NCBI GenBank assembly: GCA_014729935.1 | Contig: WJJB01000394.1 | Location: 1-9,413 of the forward strand | From: Candidatus Bathyarchaeota archaeon | Lineage (GTDB): Archaea > Asgardarchaeota > Lokiarchaeia > Sigyniarchaeales > Sigyniarchaeaceae | Direction of reading: 5' to 3' | Length of the DNA stretch: 9,413 nt | Shown: positions 1 to 7,800 of the stretch, in pieces | How the letters are laid out: each line of letters starts with the position of its first letter | How positions within the stretch are numbered: the stretch's first letter is position 1 | Notes under the pieces: model-generated | Told to the model about the DNA's origin: nothing | Database searches by the model: none | What the model saw: only the letters and a program-made list of their open reading frames with translations | Translations under genes and position numbers: made by a program

Positions 1-1
1 C

Positions 2-1690
2 TGGTGCACCGCCGAGTATATTTGGGAAGTGGCAGACAAGCATGGCATCCCGGCATTCATCATGAATTACCCGGCTGGATGGCCCGCCACTCTTGAGAAC
101 GGTTCCATGAGCCTATTCACGTGGCGTGTACCTGAATCGAAACATGCAGTAATGGCATCTCCTGCCACCCATGGATTCACGATGGCACATCTTGAGAGCA
201 ATGATGACCAAGATGGACATCCCATTGGAACCATGCATGCCGTATCAATACCCCCATCAAATCTACCAGCATCCCTGGATTCAAAGAAACCCATCTTCAT
301 GGCACATCTCAACTTGATTCCATCCAAGGTGGGAAACGAAGTGAAAGGCATACCAGTAAAGGCGTTCTTCTGGCCGTCAAATCCCGATCGCGAGGACGGG
401 GATGATACGGGGACAATCGTAATGCTGGAAATCACCGATGGTACTGGAAAATCATGTGATTTCATCCCGATACGGAAATCGTGGAGTGATTGGATCGTTC
501 ACTTCGCATCCACGGATCATGGCACCGTGGAGGTCATGTTCAAGGCTCGATTGCACGACCTAGCAACCAACGAATCAACATGTACCATCGATATTTCTAC
601 CATTTACAGGACGCGCGGGTGGACGTCTCCAGGGGAACTTGGGCGGGAGCTTATCAAGCATGCGTTCCCCATTGACTTGCACTTGGACGACCATGAGGTG
701 GAATTCATGTTCGAGGGCGCCATGCAGCCATATATCGATCGAGCAAGAACCGAAACGCGTGGCATCGTCAATGCCATCGAGCACGTGAAAGAAACCGCAG
801 GTTGGCAACTGTGCATGTTCCACGTGCACTTTCTCGATAGCCTCAATCACAAGCTCCTTGCCAAGTTGCACGTGGATTCCCCCGTGCATTCCGAAAGGGC
901 TGCAGTGGAAGCACTGGATTATATCAGAAAAGCATATACCATCGTTGACGAGATGATGCAAGCATTGCTGGACAGATGCGTGGATGACAACACGAATATC
1001 ATCCTGGTGGCGGATCACGGGGCGATTCCTAGCTGGAAGGTCGCAAATATCCCTGCGGCCTTGGAACGGGCTGGATTGCTTGCCTACAAAGAACCAGACC
1101 ATCACGGGTACCGCGCCATCGATTGGAGCAGAACTCGTGCGTTCCCCTACTTGGAACCACCGTACATCTGGGTGAATCTTGAAGGGCGAGACCCAACAGG
1201 CATTGTATCACCGGCAGATCTCGCGGCCACCTGCGACGAGATCATCGAATGCCTCAGGGAGATGCGTGATCCAGAAACGAGAAAGCGCGTTGTACGCGCG
1301 GCATTCACCCGCGAGGAGGCAGCAGTGCTCCATCAAGATGGACCCAGGGTGGGTGATGTCGTGTATCTCTTAGACCCACCCTACCAGCTGTTCGACGGGC
1401 GCTTGGATGGCCTTGACCCGTCCCTCTGGCCTGGCGATCTCCATGATGCCCCGCTGGCGTACCAAGCCACCACGTGCTTCGGTGCACATGCATATTACCT
1501 GCCAACTGCACGGGTTGGTGAATATTCAGTAAGTTCACCATTCATTGCACGGGGACCGGCATTCAAGGAAGGGGTGAGACTTGAGTATCCAGTGAATCTC
1601 TTGGATTTAGCTCCCACCATTGCACACTTGCTTCACATTCCACCACCAGCGCAAGCCAAGGGCAGGATCTTGCGAGAAATACTCCGTTGA
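2..1690 (+). CDS. Alkaline-phosphatase-superfamily phosphodiesterase, 5'-truncated by window edge
   Basis: This is a partial gene. The frame is open from base 2, so the GTG at 29 is not the true start; codons before it read WCTAEYIWE, matching the 'IW..a...G' segment inside this family. The product resembles type I phosphodiesterase/nucleotide pyrophosphatase proteins, metal-dependent hydrolases of phosphate esters. Counting from codon 29, visible metal ligands are D270 and H274 (FLDSLNH), D329-H330 (VADHG) and H487 (FGAHAYY). The C-terminus carries the typical 'GP..k.G' and 'LLDLAPTIAHLL' segments. The first Asp and the Thr/Ser nucleophile would lie upstream of the window. Residues about 75-195 form a beta-rich insert ending in WSDW and RTRGWTSPGEL, seen in a subset of the family. 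No membrane segment is visible. The substrate cannot be read from sequence; phosphonoacetate, nucleotide or other phosphodiesters are all possible. The family call is strong, the substrate unknown. Confidence 0.88.
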   Translation, partial: WCTAEYIWEVADKHGIPAFIMNYPAGWPATLENGSMSLFTWRVPESKHAVMASPATHGFTMAHLESNDDQDGHPIGTMHAVSIPPSNLPASLDSKKPIFMAHLNLIPSKVGNEVKGIPVKAFFWPSNPDREDGDDTGTIVMLEITDGTGKSCDFIPIRKSWSDWIVHFASTDHGTVEVMFKARLHDLATNESTCTIDISTIYRTRGWTSPGELGRELIKHAFPIDLHLDDHEVEFMFEGAMQPYIDRARTETRGIVNAIEHVKETAGWQLCMFHVHFLDSLNHKLLAKLHVDSPVHSERAAVEALDYIRKAYTIVDEMMQALLDRCVDDNTNIILVADHGAIPSWKVANIPAALERAGLLAYKEPDHHGYRAIDWSRTRAFPYLEPPYIWVNLEGRDPTGIVSPADLAATCDEIIECLREMRDPETRKRVVRAAFTREEAAVLHQDGPRVGDVVYLLDPPYQLFDGRLDGLDPSLWPGDLHDAPLAYQATTCFGAHAYYLPTARVGEYSVSSPFIARGPAFKEGVRLEYPVNLLDLAPTIAHLLHIPPPAQAKGRILREILR

Positions 1691-1701
1691 GCCAAGGTAT
1701 T

Positions 1702-1715
1702 GAAAAAGAAGAAGT
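1702..1715 (-). terminator. T-rich tract after the PAC2 gene
   Basis: On the - strand this reads ACTTCTTCTTTTTC, about 10 bases past the PAC2 stop and within the 35-bp gap between the two convergent genes. Archaeal RNA polymerase often terminates at T-rich tracts without a hairpin, and no hairpin is visible here. The call rests on position and composition only. Confidence 0.4.
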
Positions 1716-1725
1716 GGATTCCTGC

Positions 1726-2502
1726 TCACGTGAAAATGGTGCTAGCAGGGGGACCCTGTTGTTGCTTGTTGGACATTTTGTTCTGCTGATTTCGGATCTG
1801 CTCAGCCAACTCTTGCAACTTGGACTTGATTTGCTCATCACGCTCCAACAAATCTTCCACGTCTATGTTAAAGAATGGGAAGATTTCATTAAGAGCTTCG
1901 ATCAATTTGGCTGCACTACCCGTGGCGGGTATATGTTTTTGCACGGGAGCAATCAAAGCCAAGCCATTGATATCACGTTCGATTGCTTCATTCAAGATGA
2001 GGGCTTCCATGCCAAACGTCATTCCCTTGGGAATTGGCTTGATACTCTCGATTTCATCCAGCCTAGATTTCATGCCATCATCAGAGGCATAAAGAACCAC
2101 GATCTCATCCACGATATCAACCAAGATCCCGATCAAGGTGACAACGGTTGTCACACCTAGACCTGAAACATGATCCATGAGGGCATGCGCCAGGTCGTGG
2201 AGGGATTCCTTTTGCAACGGCACCTCAGACACGGCGACTAATCTTTTTGCTGGATTCGTGGTCGAATCGGCGTATAGTCTGAATGGATGCTTTACCTTCC
2301 CATCCAAGAAAACTGCCACCGGGGGGAATTTCGTGCAATTCATGTACCCGATTTCTTTCATTTGCAACTTATCTATGATGTAATCGGAAGAGATGTTTCC
2401 TACTAATCCAGCGTTCGCGATCCCGACAACCAAAACGGCATCATCGGCAACACCACCTTCCATGTCGATCTTGCTCATGTATTTAGCGTCTTTTTCACTC
2501 AT
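1726..2502 (-). CDS. PAC2-family proteasome assembly chaperone-like protein
   Basis: The 258-residue product has the PAC2 fold signature: VVGIANAGLVGN at residues 25-36, the 'ppvavf.dG....P.rlY' strand at 60-77, and the PATGSAAKLIEALN segment at 192-205 where relatives have 'PDP.AA..Lleal'. PAC2 proteins include eukaryotic proteasome assembly chaperones and archaeal PbaA/PbaB, which bind the 20S alpha ring; many other archaeal members are uncharacterised. Residues about 215-245 are predicted to form a coiled coil, followed by a Q/N-rich flexible stretch and the C-terminus S-T-I-F-T. The last three residues fit hydrophobic-aromatic-X, close to the HbYX proteasome-docking motif but with Phe for Tyr. 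The start at 2502 has GAGG 11 bases upstream (2514-2517); M9 (2478) is an alternative. It is cytoplasmic. Its upstream region is shared divergently with polX. Family certain, proteasome role inferred. Confidence 0.9.
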   Translation of the reverse strand: MSEKDAKYMSKIDMEGGVADDAVLVVGIANAGLVGNISSDYIIDKLQMKEIGYMNCTKFPPVAVFLDGKVKHPFRLYADSTTNPAKRLVAVSEVPLQKESLHDLAHALMDHVSGLGVTTVVTLIGILVDIVDEIVVLYASDDGMKSRLDEIESIKPIPKGMTFGMEALILNEAIERDINGLALIAPVQKHIPATGSAAKLIEALNEIFPFFNIDVEDLLERDEQIKSKLQELAEQIRNQQNKMSNKQQQGPPASTIFT

Positions 2503-2513
2503 GGTCTTGCATT

Positions 2514-2517
2514 CCTC
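2514..2517 (-). promoter_or_regulatory. Ribosome binding site of the PAC2 gene
   Basis: GAGG on the - strand lies 11 bases before the ATG at 2502. The spacing is slightly long but it is the only purine-rich candidate, and it supports 2502 over the internal Met at 2478. Confidence 0.4.
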
Positions 2518-2528
2518 TTGCGGGCTCT

Positions 2529-2546
2529 TTAACCCGCGCGCGTTAA
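2529..2546. repeat. Perfect inverted repeat TTAAC-N8-GTTAA, possible operator
   Basis: The two 5-bp arms are perfect and enclose a GC-only spacer (CCGCGCGC). A second inverted pair, ACCCG at 2532-2536 and CGGGT at 2548-2552, overlaps it, and GCGGG/CCCGC at 2520-2537 forms a third. The element sits about 25 bp downstream of the TATA-like box on the - strand, where the PAC2 transcript should start. A regulator bound here would block initiation. This is inference from symmetry and position. Confidence 0.4.
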
Positions 2547-2560
2547 CCGGGTAGCCGTTC

Positions 2561-2570
2561 TTAATATAAC
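2561..2570 (-). promoter_or_regulatory. TATA-like box for the PAC2 gene, possibly bidirectional
   Basis: The - strand reads GTTATATTAA, close to the archaeal TATA consensus. Transcription starting about 25 bp downstream (near 2540) would give the PAC2 mRNA a leader of roughly 38 bases. The + strand reads TTAATATAAC, also TATA-like, so the same element could drive the rightward unit, with a start near 2592. No strong BRE is visible on either side. Confidence 0.45.
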
Positions 2571-2577
2571 TGGTTCT

Positions 2578-2595
2578 TATCGCTTGGTGGCGATA
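2578..2595. repeat. Perfect inverted repeat TATCGC-N6-GCGATA
   Basis: Two 6-bp arms (2578-2583 and 2590-2595) flank TTGGTG. It lies just beyond the TATA-like box from the PAC2 side, so it could be an upstream operator for PAC2 or a hairpin in a rightward leader. No function is demonstrated by the sequence. Confidence 0.35.
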
Positions 2596-2633
2596 CCTTG
2601 CACCAGCTTTTCACGACAAGGTGATCAAGGTGC

Positions 2634-2638
2634 AGGTG
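2634..2638 (+). promoter_or_regulatory. Shine-Dalgarno AGGTG of the possible small gene
   Basis: AGGTG matches the core of the archaeal anti-Shine-Dalgarno complement (GGAGGTGAT) with a 7-base spacer to ATG 2646. It is the main reason for considering the small ORF. CAAGGTG also occurs twice just upstream (2617-2623 and 2626-2632), nine bases apart. Confidence 0.35.
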
Positions 2639-2645
2639 GGTACGG

Positions 2646-2831
2646 ATGCATCGACAAATGGATGGTATTCTCAAGATTTTTAAAACACCGGTCGGAGAAG
2701 ACATCAAATCCATCCAGGGATGCATGCATGTTACATCTATCAGGTATGTCCAGGTTATGCAGATAAGCCAAGTTTGCAATAGACTGCGCCAGACCGTGAT
2801 GAATGACTTGCAGGATGCGCATGGAACATAA
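2646..2831 (+). CDS. Possible small protein of 61 residues upstream of polX
   Basis: The product is not recognised and has no visible motif, signal peptide or membrane segment. Support is local. An AGGTG Shine-Dalgarno (2634-2638) lies 7 bases before the ATG, and a second good match, AAGGTGATC (2618-2626), lies further upstream. Roughly 60 percent of its codons begin with a purine, as expected of real coding sequence. The stop at 2829 is 81 bp before polX on the same strand, so it could be cotranscribed with polX. Against it: the opposite strand carries competing frames through the same bases (2625-2975 and 2561-2989), the product has no recognisable family, and ATG 2658 is an alternative start. 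It may be a real small gene, a leader ORF or chance. Confidence 0.33.
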   Translation: MHRQMDGILKIFKTPVGEDIKSIQGCMHVTSIRYVQVMQISQVCNRLRQTVMNDLQDAHGT

Positions 2832-2912
2832 TTGCTCCCGAAACTCAACGAGGATAGTGCACGGGATCGCCAATTGGAATAACAAATCCCCTGATACACC
2901 AGAGATAAGAAA

Positions 2913-4616
2913 ATGACGAGTAAGAACGAAATCGCTCGAATACTCCATGAAATAGCTGACTTGCTGGAACTGCAAGATGTGGCATTCAAGCCCAGGGCTT
3001 ATAGAGCAGCTGCACGCCAGGTTAGAACCACATCTAAGGGTACTGACGAGCTTGACTCCTTGGAAGTTCTCACCGCCATGGATGGTATCGGTGAAAGCAT
3101 CGGGAAGAAGATCTTGGAAATCATCGAGACGGGATCATTGGATTACTTGGAAAGCCTTCGTAAAAAGGTACCTGGCACCATGGTGGAACTGGTCAAGCTA
3201 AATGGGGTGGGCCCAAAAACCGCAATCAAGCTCAGGAGGGAGCTGGGGATCACGTCCATCGACCAACTAGAAAATGCAGCCAGGGATGGCAAGCTCCGGG
3301 ATCTCGACGGTCTTGGAAAAAAAACCGAGCAAAATATCATCGATGCCATTGATTTCTTCCGAGCACATCAAGGACGATCAATCACCGGGCACGTGATGGA
3401 TGTCGTTACCAAGTTGAAAGAAAATTTCTCTTCGATCGAGGGGGTGGACGACGTGGTGATCGCAGGATCTTACAGGCGAGGCAGGGCAACCGTGGGAGAC
3501 TTGGACTACGTGATACTTTCCAGCAATCCTGCCATTGTCAATGAATCCGTCATCAACTTGAATATCGTGTCGAAGGTGCGGGCGGCAGGGAAGAAAAAGA
3601 CCTCCATCATCATCGAGCAAGGATTGCAGGTGGACATCCGCTATTTCACCTTGGAAAGTTATGGTGCCGCGCTCCTGTATTTCACGGGTTCCAAGAATCA
3701 TAACGTGAAACTGCGGAAAGTAGCAATTGATAAAGGTCTAAAATTAAACGAGTTTGGATTGCACGATGGTGAAACGCAAGAACGCATCGCAGGTAGGACC
3801 GAGAAAGAAGTATATGGTGCCCTTGGCATGGAATGGATCACTCCAGAGATACGTGAGGACCGGGGAGAAGTGGAAGCAGCCATGGAAGGCAGGCTACCGG
3901 AACTCGTCACCCGGGAAAACATCAAGGGAATGTTCCACGTGCATACAAGCTGGAGCGAGGGAAACGATACTATACAGGAAATGGCAGTTGCATGTCGCGA
4001 TGCCGGGTATGAATACGTGGCAATATGTGACCACGCGGGTTCCCTTGGCATTGCTGGTGGTTTGATGGATGACGAGATCCGGGATCAAATCAATAAAATT
4101 CATGATGTCGATACCAAGCTTGATGGGATTACCTTGTTAACTGGTATTGAGGCAAATATCGATTCTGAAGGACATTTGGATGTGCAGCAGGAAATACTTG
4201 ATGATCTTGACGTGGTCGTTGCCAGCATTCACACGGGATTTAACCAATCGCGTGAAAAAATCACGGAAAGAATTTTAACAGCAATGGCGAATGATGCTGT
4301 AACCATTATAGGTCACCCCACCGGTCGCTTGCTAACCAAGAGGGACAGCTACGATATTGATTTGGACAAGGTGTTCGAGCGAGCGGCAGGATTAGGCACG
4401 TGGATGGAGTTGAACGCCTACCCGACGCGGCTTGATCTCTCGGGAAGCAATTGTATGAAGGCAAAAAGGGCGGGATGTACCATTGCCATCGGATCAGATG
4501 CACACGACATTGCGCACCTCAGGTATATGACGCTTGGAATCAAGACCGCGAGACGCGGTTGGCTCGAGCCTGGAAACGTGGCAAACACGAAAGGTGTCGA
4601 TGAATTGTCATTGTGA
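2913..4616 (+). CDS. polX: DNA polymerase X family protein with PHP nuclease domain
   Basis: The 567-residue product has the full length and order of bacterial/archaeal PolX, a DNA repair polymerase for gap filling with a PHP nuclease that trims 3' ends. Residues 1-150 are the 8-kDa-like domain with helix-hairpin-helix motifs (MDGIGESIGKK 56-66, LNGVGPKTA 96-104, LDGLGKKT 131-138). The polymerase core has GSYRRG (185-190), the catalytic pair D196/D198 in GDLDY, D241 in VDIRYF, and YFTGSKNHN (256-264). The PHP domain from about 335 keeps H342/H344, D373/H374, E413, H440, H468 and D529/H531, so both activities should be intact. An in-frame TGA at 2892 and the N-terminal match to the family fix ATG 2913 as the start; only a weak GAGAT ribosome site precedes it. 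It is divergent from the PAC2 gene and followed by a T7 tract. Confidence 0.96.
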   Translation: MTSKNEIARILHEIADLLELQDVAFKPRAYRAAARQVRTTSKGTDELDSLEVLTAMDGIGESIGKKILEIIETGSLDYLESLRKKVPGTMVELVKLNGVGPKTAIKLRRELGITSIDQLENAARDGKLRDLDGLGKKTEQNIIDAIDFFRAHQGRSITGHVMDVVTKLKENFSSIEGVDDVVIAGSYRRGRATVGDLDYVILSSNPAIVNESVINLNIVSKVRAAGKKKTSIIIEQGLQVDIRYFTLESYGAALLYFTGSKNHNVKLRKVAIDKGLKLNEFGLHDGETQERIAGRTEKEVYGALGMEWITPEIREDRGEVEAAMEGRLPELVTRENIKGMFHVHTSWSEGNDTIQEMAVACRDAGYEYVAICDHAGSLGIAGGLMDDEIRDQINKIHDVDTKLDGITLLTGIEANIDSEGHLDVQQEILDDLDVVVASIHTGFNQSREKITERILTAMANDAVTIIGHPTGRLLTKRDSYDIDLDKVFERAAGLGTWMELNAYPTRLDLSGSNCMKAKRAGCTIAIGSDAHDIAHLRYMTLGIKTARRGWLEPGNVANTKGVDELSL

Positions 4617-4674
4617 GCCACGGTTTTCAGTTCCACCACACGTGTCATAATCTCGGCACGATCTCAAGGCATCC

Positions 4675-4693
4675 TGCATGATTTACTCATGCA
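4675..4693 (+). repeat. Perfect hairpin TGCATGA-TTTAC-TCATGCA after polX
   Basis: A 7-bp perfect stem with a 5-base loop lies 58 bases past the polX stop. It is not followed by a T tract, so it does not look like a classic intrinsic terminator; it may protect the mRNA 3' end or be a protein-binding palindrome. The surrounding 217-bp gap has no gene. Confidence 0.45.
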
Positions 4694-4771
4694 ATGACCC
4701 AACCTGAGCGACGCGTTCAATGAAGCTTTTCTACCATTAGTAAGACACCATCACTTAACTGATCACGAATC

Positions 4772-4778
4772 TTTTTTT
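4772..4778 (+). terminator. T7 tract, likely polX transcription terminator
   Basis: Seven consecutive T residues follow a C at 4771 and are trailed by more pyrimidines to about 4787. Runs of this kind terminate archaeal transcription without a hairpin. It lies 155 bases after the polX stop and before the next gene's promoter region. Confidence 0.5.
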
Positions 4779-4791
4779 CCCATTTCTCGTT

Positions 4792-4806
4792 CGATAAGAT
4801 AATACC
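4792..4806 (+). promoter_or_regulatory. Weak TATA-like promoter of the surface-protein gene
   Basis: CGATAAGATAATACC is the most A/T-rich, TATA-like stretch before the gene and sits about 30-40 bp upstream of the start codon. Initiation about 25 bp downstream would leave a very short leader. The match to consensus is poor, so this is tentative. Confidence 0.25.
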
Positions 4807-4817
4807 TGCATTCACAC

Positions 4818-4825
4818 AGGGGGAT
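4818..4825 (+). promoter_or_regulatory. Ribosome binding site deciding the start at 4834
   Basis: AGGGGGAT precedes ATG 4834 with a 10-base spacer from the last G. ATG 4827 is only 3 bases from the G run and opens a 9-codon frame that stops at TAA 4854, so 4834 is the usable start. Confidence 0.45.
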
Positions 4826-4833
4826 AATGCGAC

Positions 4834-7800
4834 ATGAACTGGCGAATGAAAGTTAAAGCGTTTCGATGGCACCATTGCTGGAAATGCAAGTTAACCATCT
4901 TACTTGGTATCTCGTGCATTTCGATGCTCACCATGCAATTCATGATGACTCACGATCAAGATCCAGTCTTTTCCATGGACAAGCAAGGAAAAAGGACGGA
5001 TTGGGTATTGGATACAAGCAGCGGGGTGTCATTCGTGCAGTTGCCACGGGTAAGCCAGAAATACATCAGCCCTGATACCACCCCCGGTCAAGGGGACTCT
5101 ACCATCTTCTCATTCTCGGTTGATCAAGCCGTTAACTTCACCTTGAACGTGTCTGCATATTATGAGCCCATGAACCTGCCGTTTTTGTTTCCCATCCAAG
5201 ATTCTTCTGCATGGTTCCTTGATAATGGAACATGGTTGGTTGCGTGCATCGAGGATAGGCTCAACCCAACCGATGAAAGAGATATCATTCTCGGGATCGG
5301 GGAAAACGCCAAGGACTTGAAATGGAAAACGGTGGGAGCAGCAAACATTACCAATGGGATGAGCATTGCAGTACATGGTGATACCATCACGATCGTGTAC
5401 CTGGAAAAGGGATCTACCGGCATGGGCGATCCGGACGATTGGCCGGTGGAACGGGTGAGGTATTTCATCTCGGAGGATTTCGGGAATTCATGGGTTAATG
5501 GCACCTTGTGGGACGCATCAGGTTGGACTCAAGCGTGGTTTTCTGGTATCACGCTGGAGGTATACCAGGGAAATTTCTCGTGTGCATGGGGATTTGCGAA
5601 TGCATCTGAATCAATGAAACGAGAGCAGAGCACAATTTGGGAAAGTCGGCACTCCGGGAGTGCAGGTGAGCCGTGGACCACCCCAACAAATTTAACTTGT
5701 CTTGGCTATCAAAGCGTGCACGCCTACAGGCCGAAATTCTTGCAAGATCACGTTAGCGGGATGTTATACCTGCAAGTTAACAACGTTTCCTCGCCAAATA
5801 ACTACTACGGGATATTATACGAGCTTGGAAATGGCATCAATGGAACCACGTGGACGGATGCGTGGGAGCTTACCCTGGAAGCGGAAAACATGGAAGAACC
5901 CATCGTTGATTGCGCCTTGGACGATGCCACGGGGATCTTCTATTTCGTGAATAACACCACATGGGAGGACGGGATCAGGAATGCTTCTGGGTGGAAGGCT
6001 CCAGTGGGAGATATCGATCCATGTGAATTGCACGCGTTAAACGACAGGTTCACCCTATTAGCACACCAAGGACCAAAAATGCATTGCAGTAGCATTTTAA
6101 CAGTATCTGGGGCTATATCAGGCGGCTTGCTAGATTGCGAGCCGGGATTCAATTTCAGGAACATTAATGGCACCCTTGAGCCCTACCAAACCTATAGCGT
6201 GTCGTTTGATGGAAAGGATGCATTTGGGAACTCTCATAATGCAAGTGCTTATTTATTCAGAGTGGATACAATATCAGATACCATGGGAAGCACCGAATCA
6301 ATGATCGTTGTCGAGGTGGATGATACAATTGCGAGTTGCAACGTTGAAACGTCCGGGCAGTATATCTCTCCATCGGCATCCCCGGGTATCAAGGACGTCA
6401 TGCAGTTCTCCATGAATGCTTCGAAGCACGGAATTGCATCGTTATTCATAGAATCAAATGAATCAGTAATTGCGGAGATTAATGTAACGGACGGCTCCGA
6501 CACCTACGGGCTTTTGGCTACCTGCGGTGATGGTAGAACCAATTACCTGTTCCATGGCATCACCGAAGGCGTGACCAATAATGGCGTGAGATTCACCAGG
6601 TCGTCCGATGGTGGACTGTCTTGGTCGAACGGTGAATTGATCTACGAAACCGTGGAACGGATCGAGTCCATCATAGCAACGAGTTCCGGGGATGAAATTT
6701 ACTGCTTTGTGAAAGATGAAGTGAACTACATGCTGTTTCACTCGCTCGATTCCGGCGATAGTTTCATGAAATCATCATTACCTGGCAGGATAGATGCATT
6801 CACTAGCGATGCCGTTGCGTGGCGGTCTTCTAGTAACTCTAGCCATTTCTCCATCAATATCTCCAAGGATCATGGATACGTGTGGAAATCCTTCTTGTCC
6901 ATCCCGAAAGCACCCTTGATGGCAGGATATAGCATCCTCGAAGGTGCTGCATTTGACCCCACATCTGGAAATTATTCATTCTTGCTGGTGAATGATAGCT
7001 CATTGGACACTGCCTTTCTCACTGTTACCAATGACGGCAGCGTGTTTACCATTTCCGAGAATATTAGCACTGGAGGTTCCTATTTCTTGGAAAGTCACGG
7101 TGGCACCATGGAACTTGACTGGTGGATAAACTCGACGGGGCAAGGGGAGTGGATAATCACGAGCTCTCATTATTCCGTGATCAACATGGAAAACCTTGAA
7201 GCAGCACTCGCATGCACCACGACGACTGGTGACGGCACTTTCACCCCGTGGCGGAACTTCACATCCATCACCCAGGGGTTCCTGCCCTCCACGTTCATCT
7301 TTTGGGACATTCATTTTCCTGTAAATGCCACGCCGTGCTTTGCGAATCTCCATTTCGATCCCATCCTGCTGAAGGGAACACAAATCACCGTCCATGCAGC
7401 ATCACCACTGGTCTTTTCCAAATCGATACCAGTATCACCTTCCAGTATGAATCATATCAATTTCGCGGGAGCAAGCGGTAACGGCTTGATGCTGGCGGAT
7501 GGCACTTACCATTGGTGGGTCCGTTTCACCGACAGGGTTGGTCACGTCTCCATCACGGAAGGAAATTTCACCATCGACAACATGGCACCAGTGGATATCT
7601 CTGACGAGATGTATACCTCGCCAGTATTGCCCTGTCCATCCATGCCTACCAACATCACGGTAAGCGTGGTTGAAAGCCATCCCGGGGGTGCAATCCTCTC
7701 GTACCGGACGAACCCCGGGAATCCATGGACTGAAGTGTCAATGGTCATGCTCGCGATGCTTGGAGACACCGTGAATTATTCCGTGGTTCTTCCAGCCCTG

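Larger units (their letters stand above)
2503..2912. other. Divergent intergenic region between PAC2 and polX
   Basis: This 410-bp stretch has no recognised gene family. It contains the PAC2 leader and ribosome binding site, a TATA-like box flanked by two perfect inverted repeats, tandem CAAGGTG copies, and the possible 61-codon gene. An A/T run (TTTTTAAAA, about 2676-2684) is a second potential promoter core for polX but lies some 230 bp from its start. The - strand frame 2625-2975 is open for 116 codons and overlaps the polX start; its codons show weaker purine bias than the + strand small ORF. Either could be a decayed gene. No tRNA-like fold was seen. Confidence 0.5.

Noticed and set aside
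575..1105. 176-codon - strand open frame
   Set aside because: Antisense to the phosphodiesterase segment with conserved metal-binding motifs; a shadow frame.
1687..2160. 157-codon + strand open frame starting right at the phosphodiesterase stop
   Set aside because: It is antisense to the PAC2 gene, whose family motifs are convincing, and its translation shows no family features.
4638..4645. ACACGTGT palindrome after polX
   Set aside because: An 8-bp palindrome is easily explained by chance and by the general excess of CACGTG in the window.
4827..4856. Nine-codon ORF overlapping the surface-protein start
   Set aside because: Too close to the G-rich ribosome site (3 bases) and too short to support as a gene; noted only because it affects start choice.
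5470..6885. Active sialidase
   Set aside because: Asp-boxes are structural and occur in many non-sialidase propellers; no arginine triad or other catalytic set could be identified.
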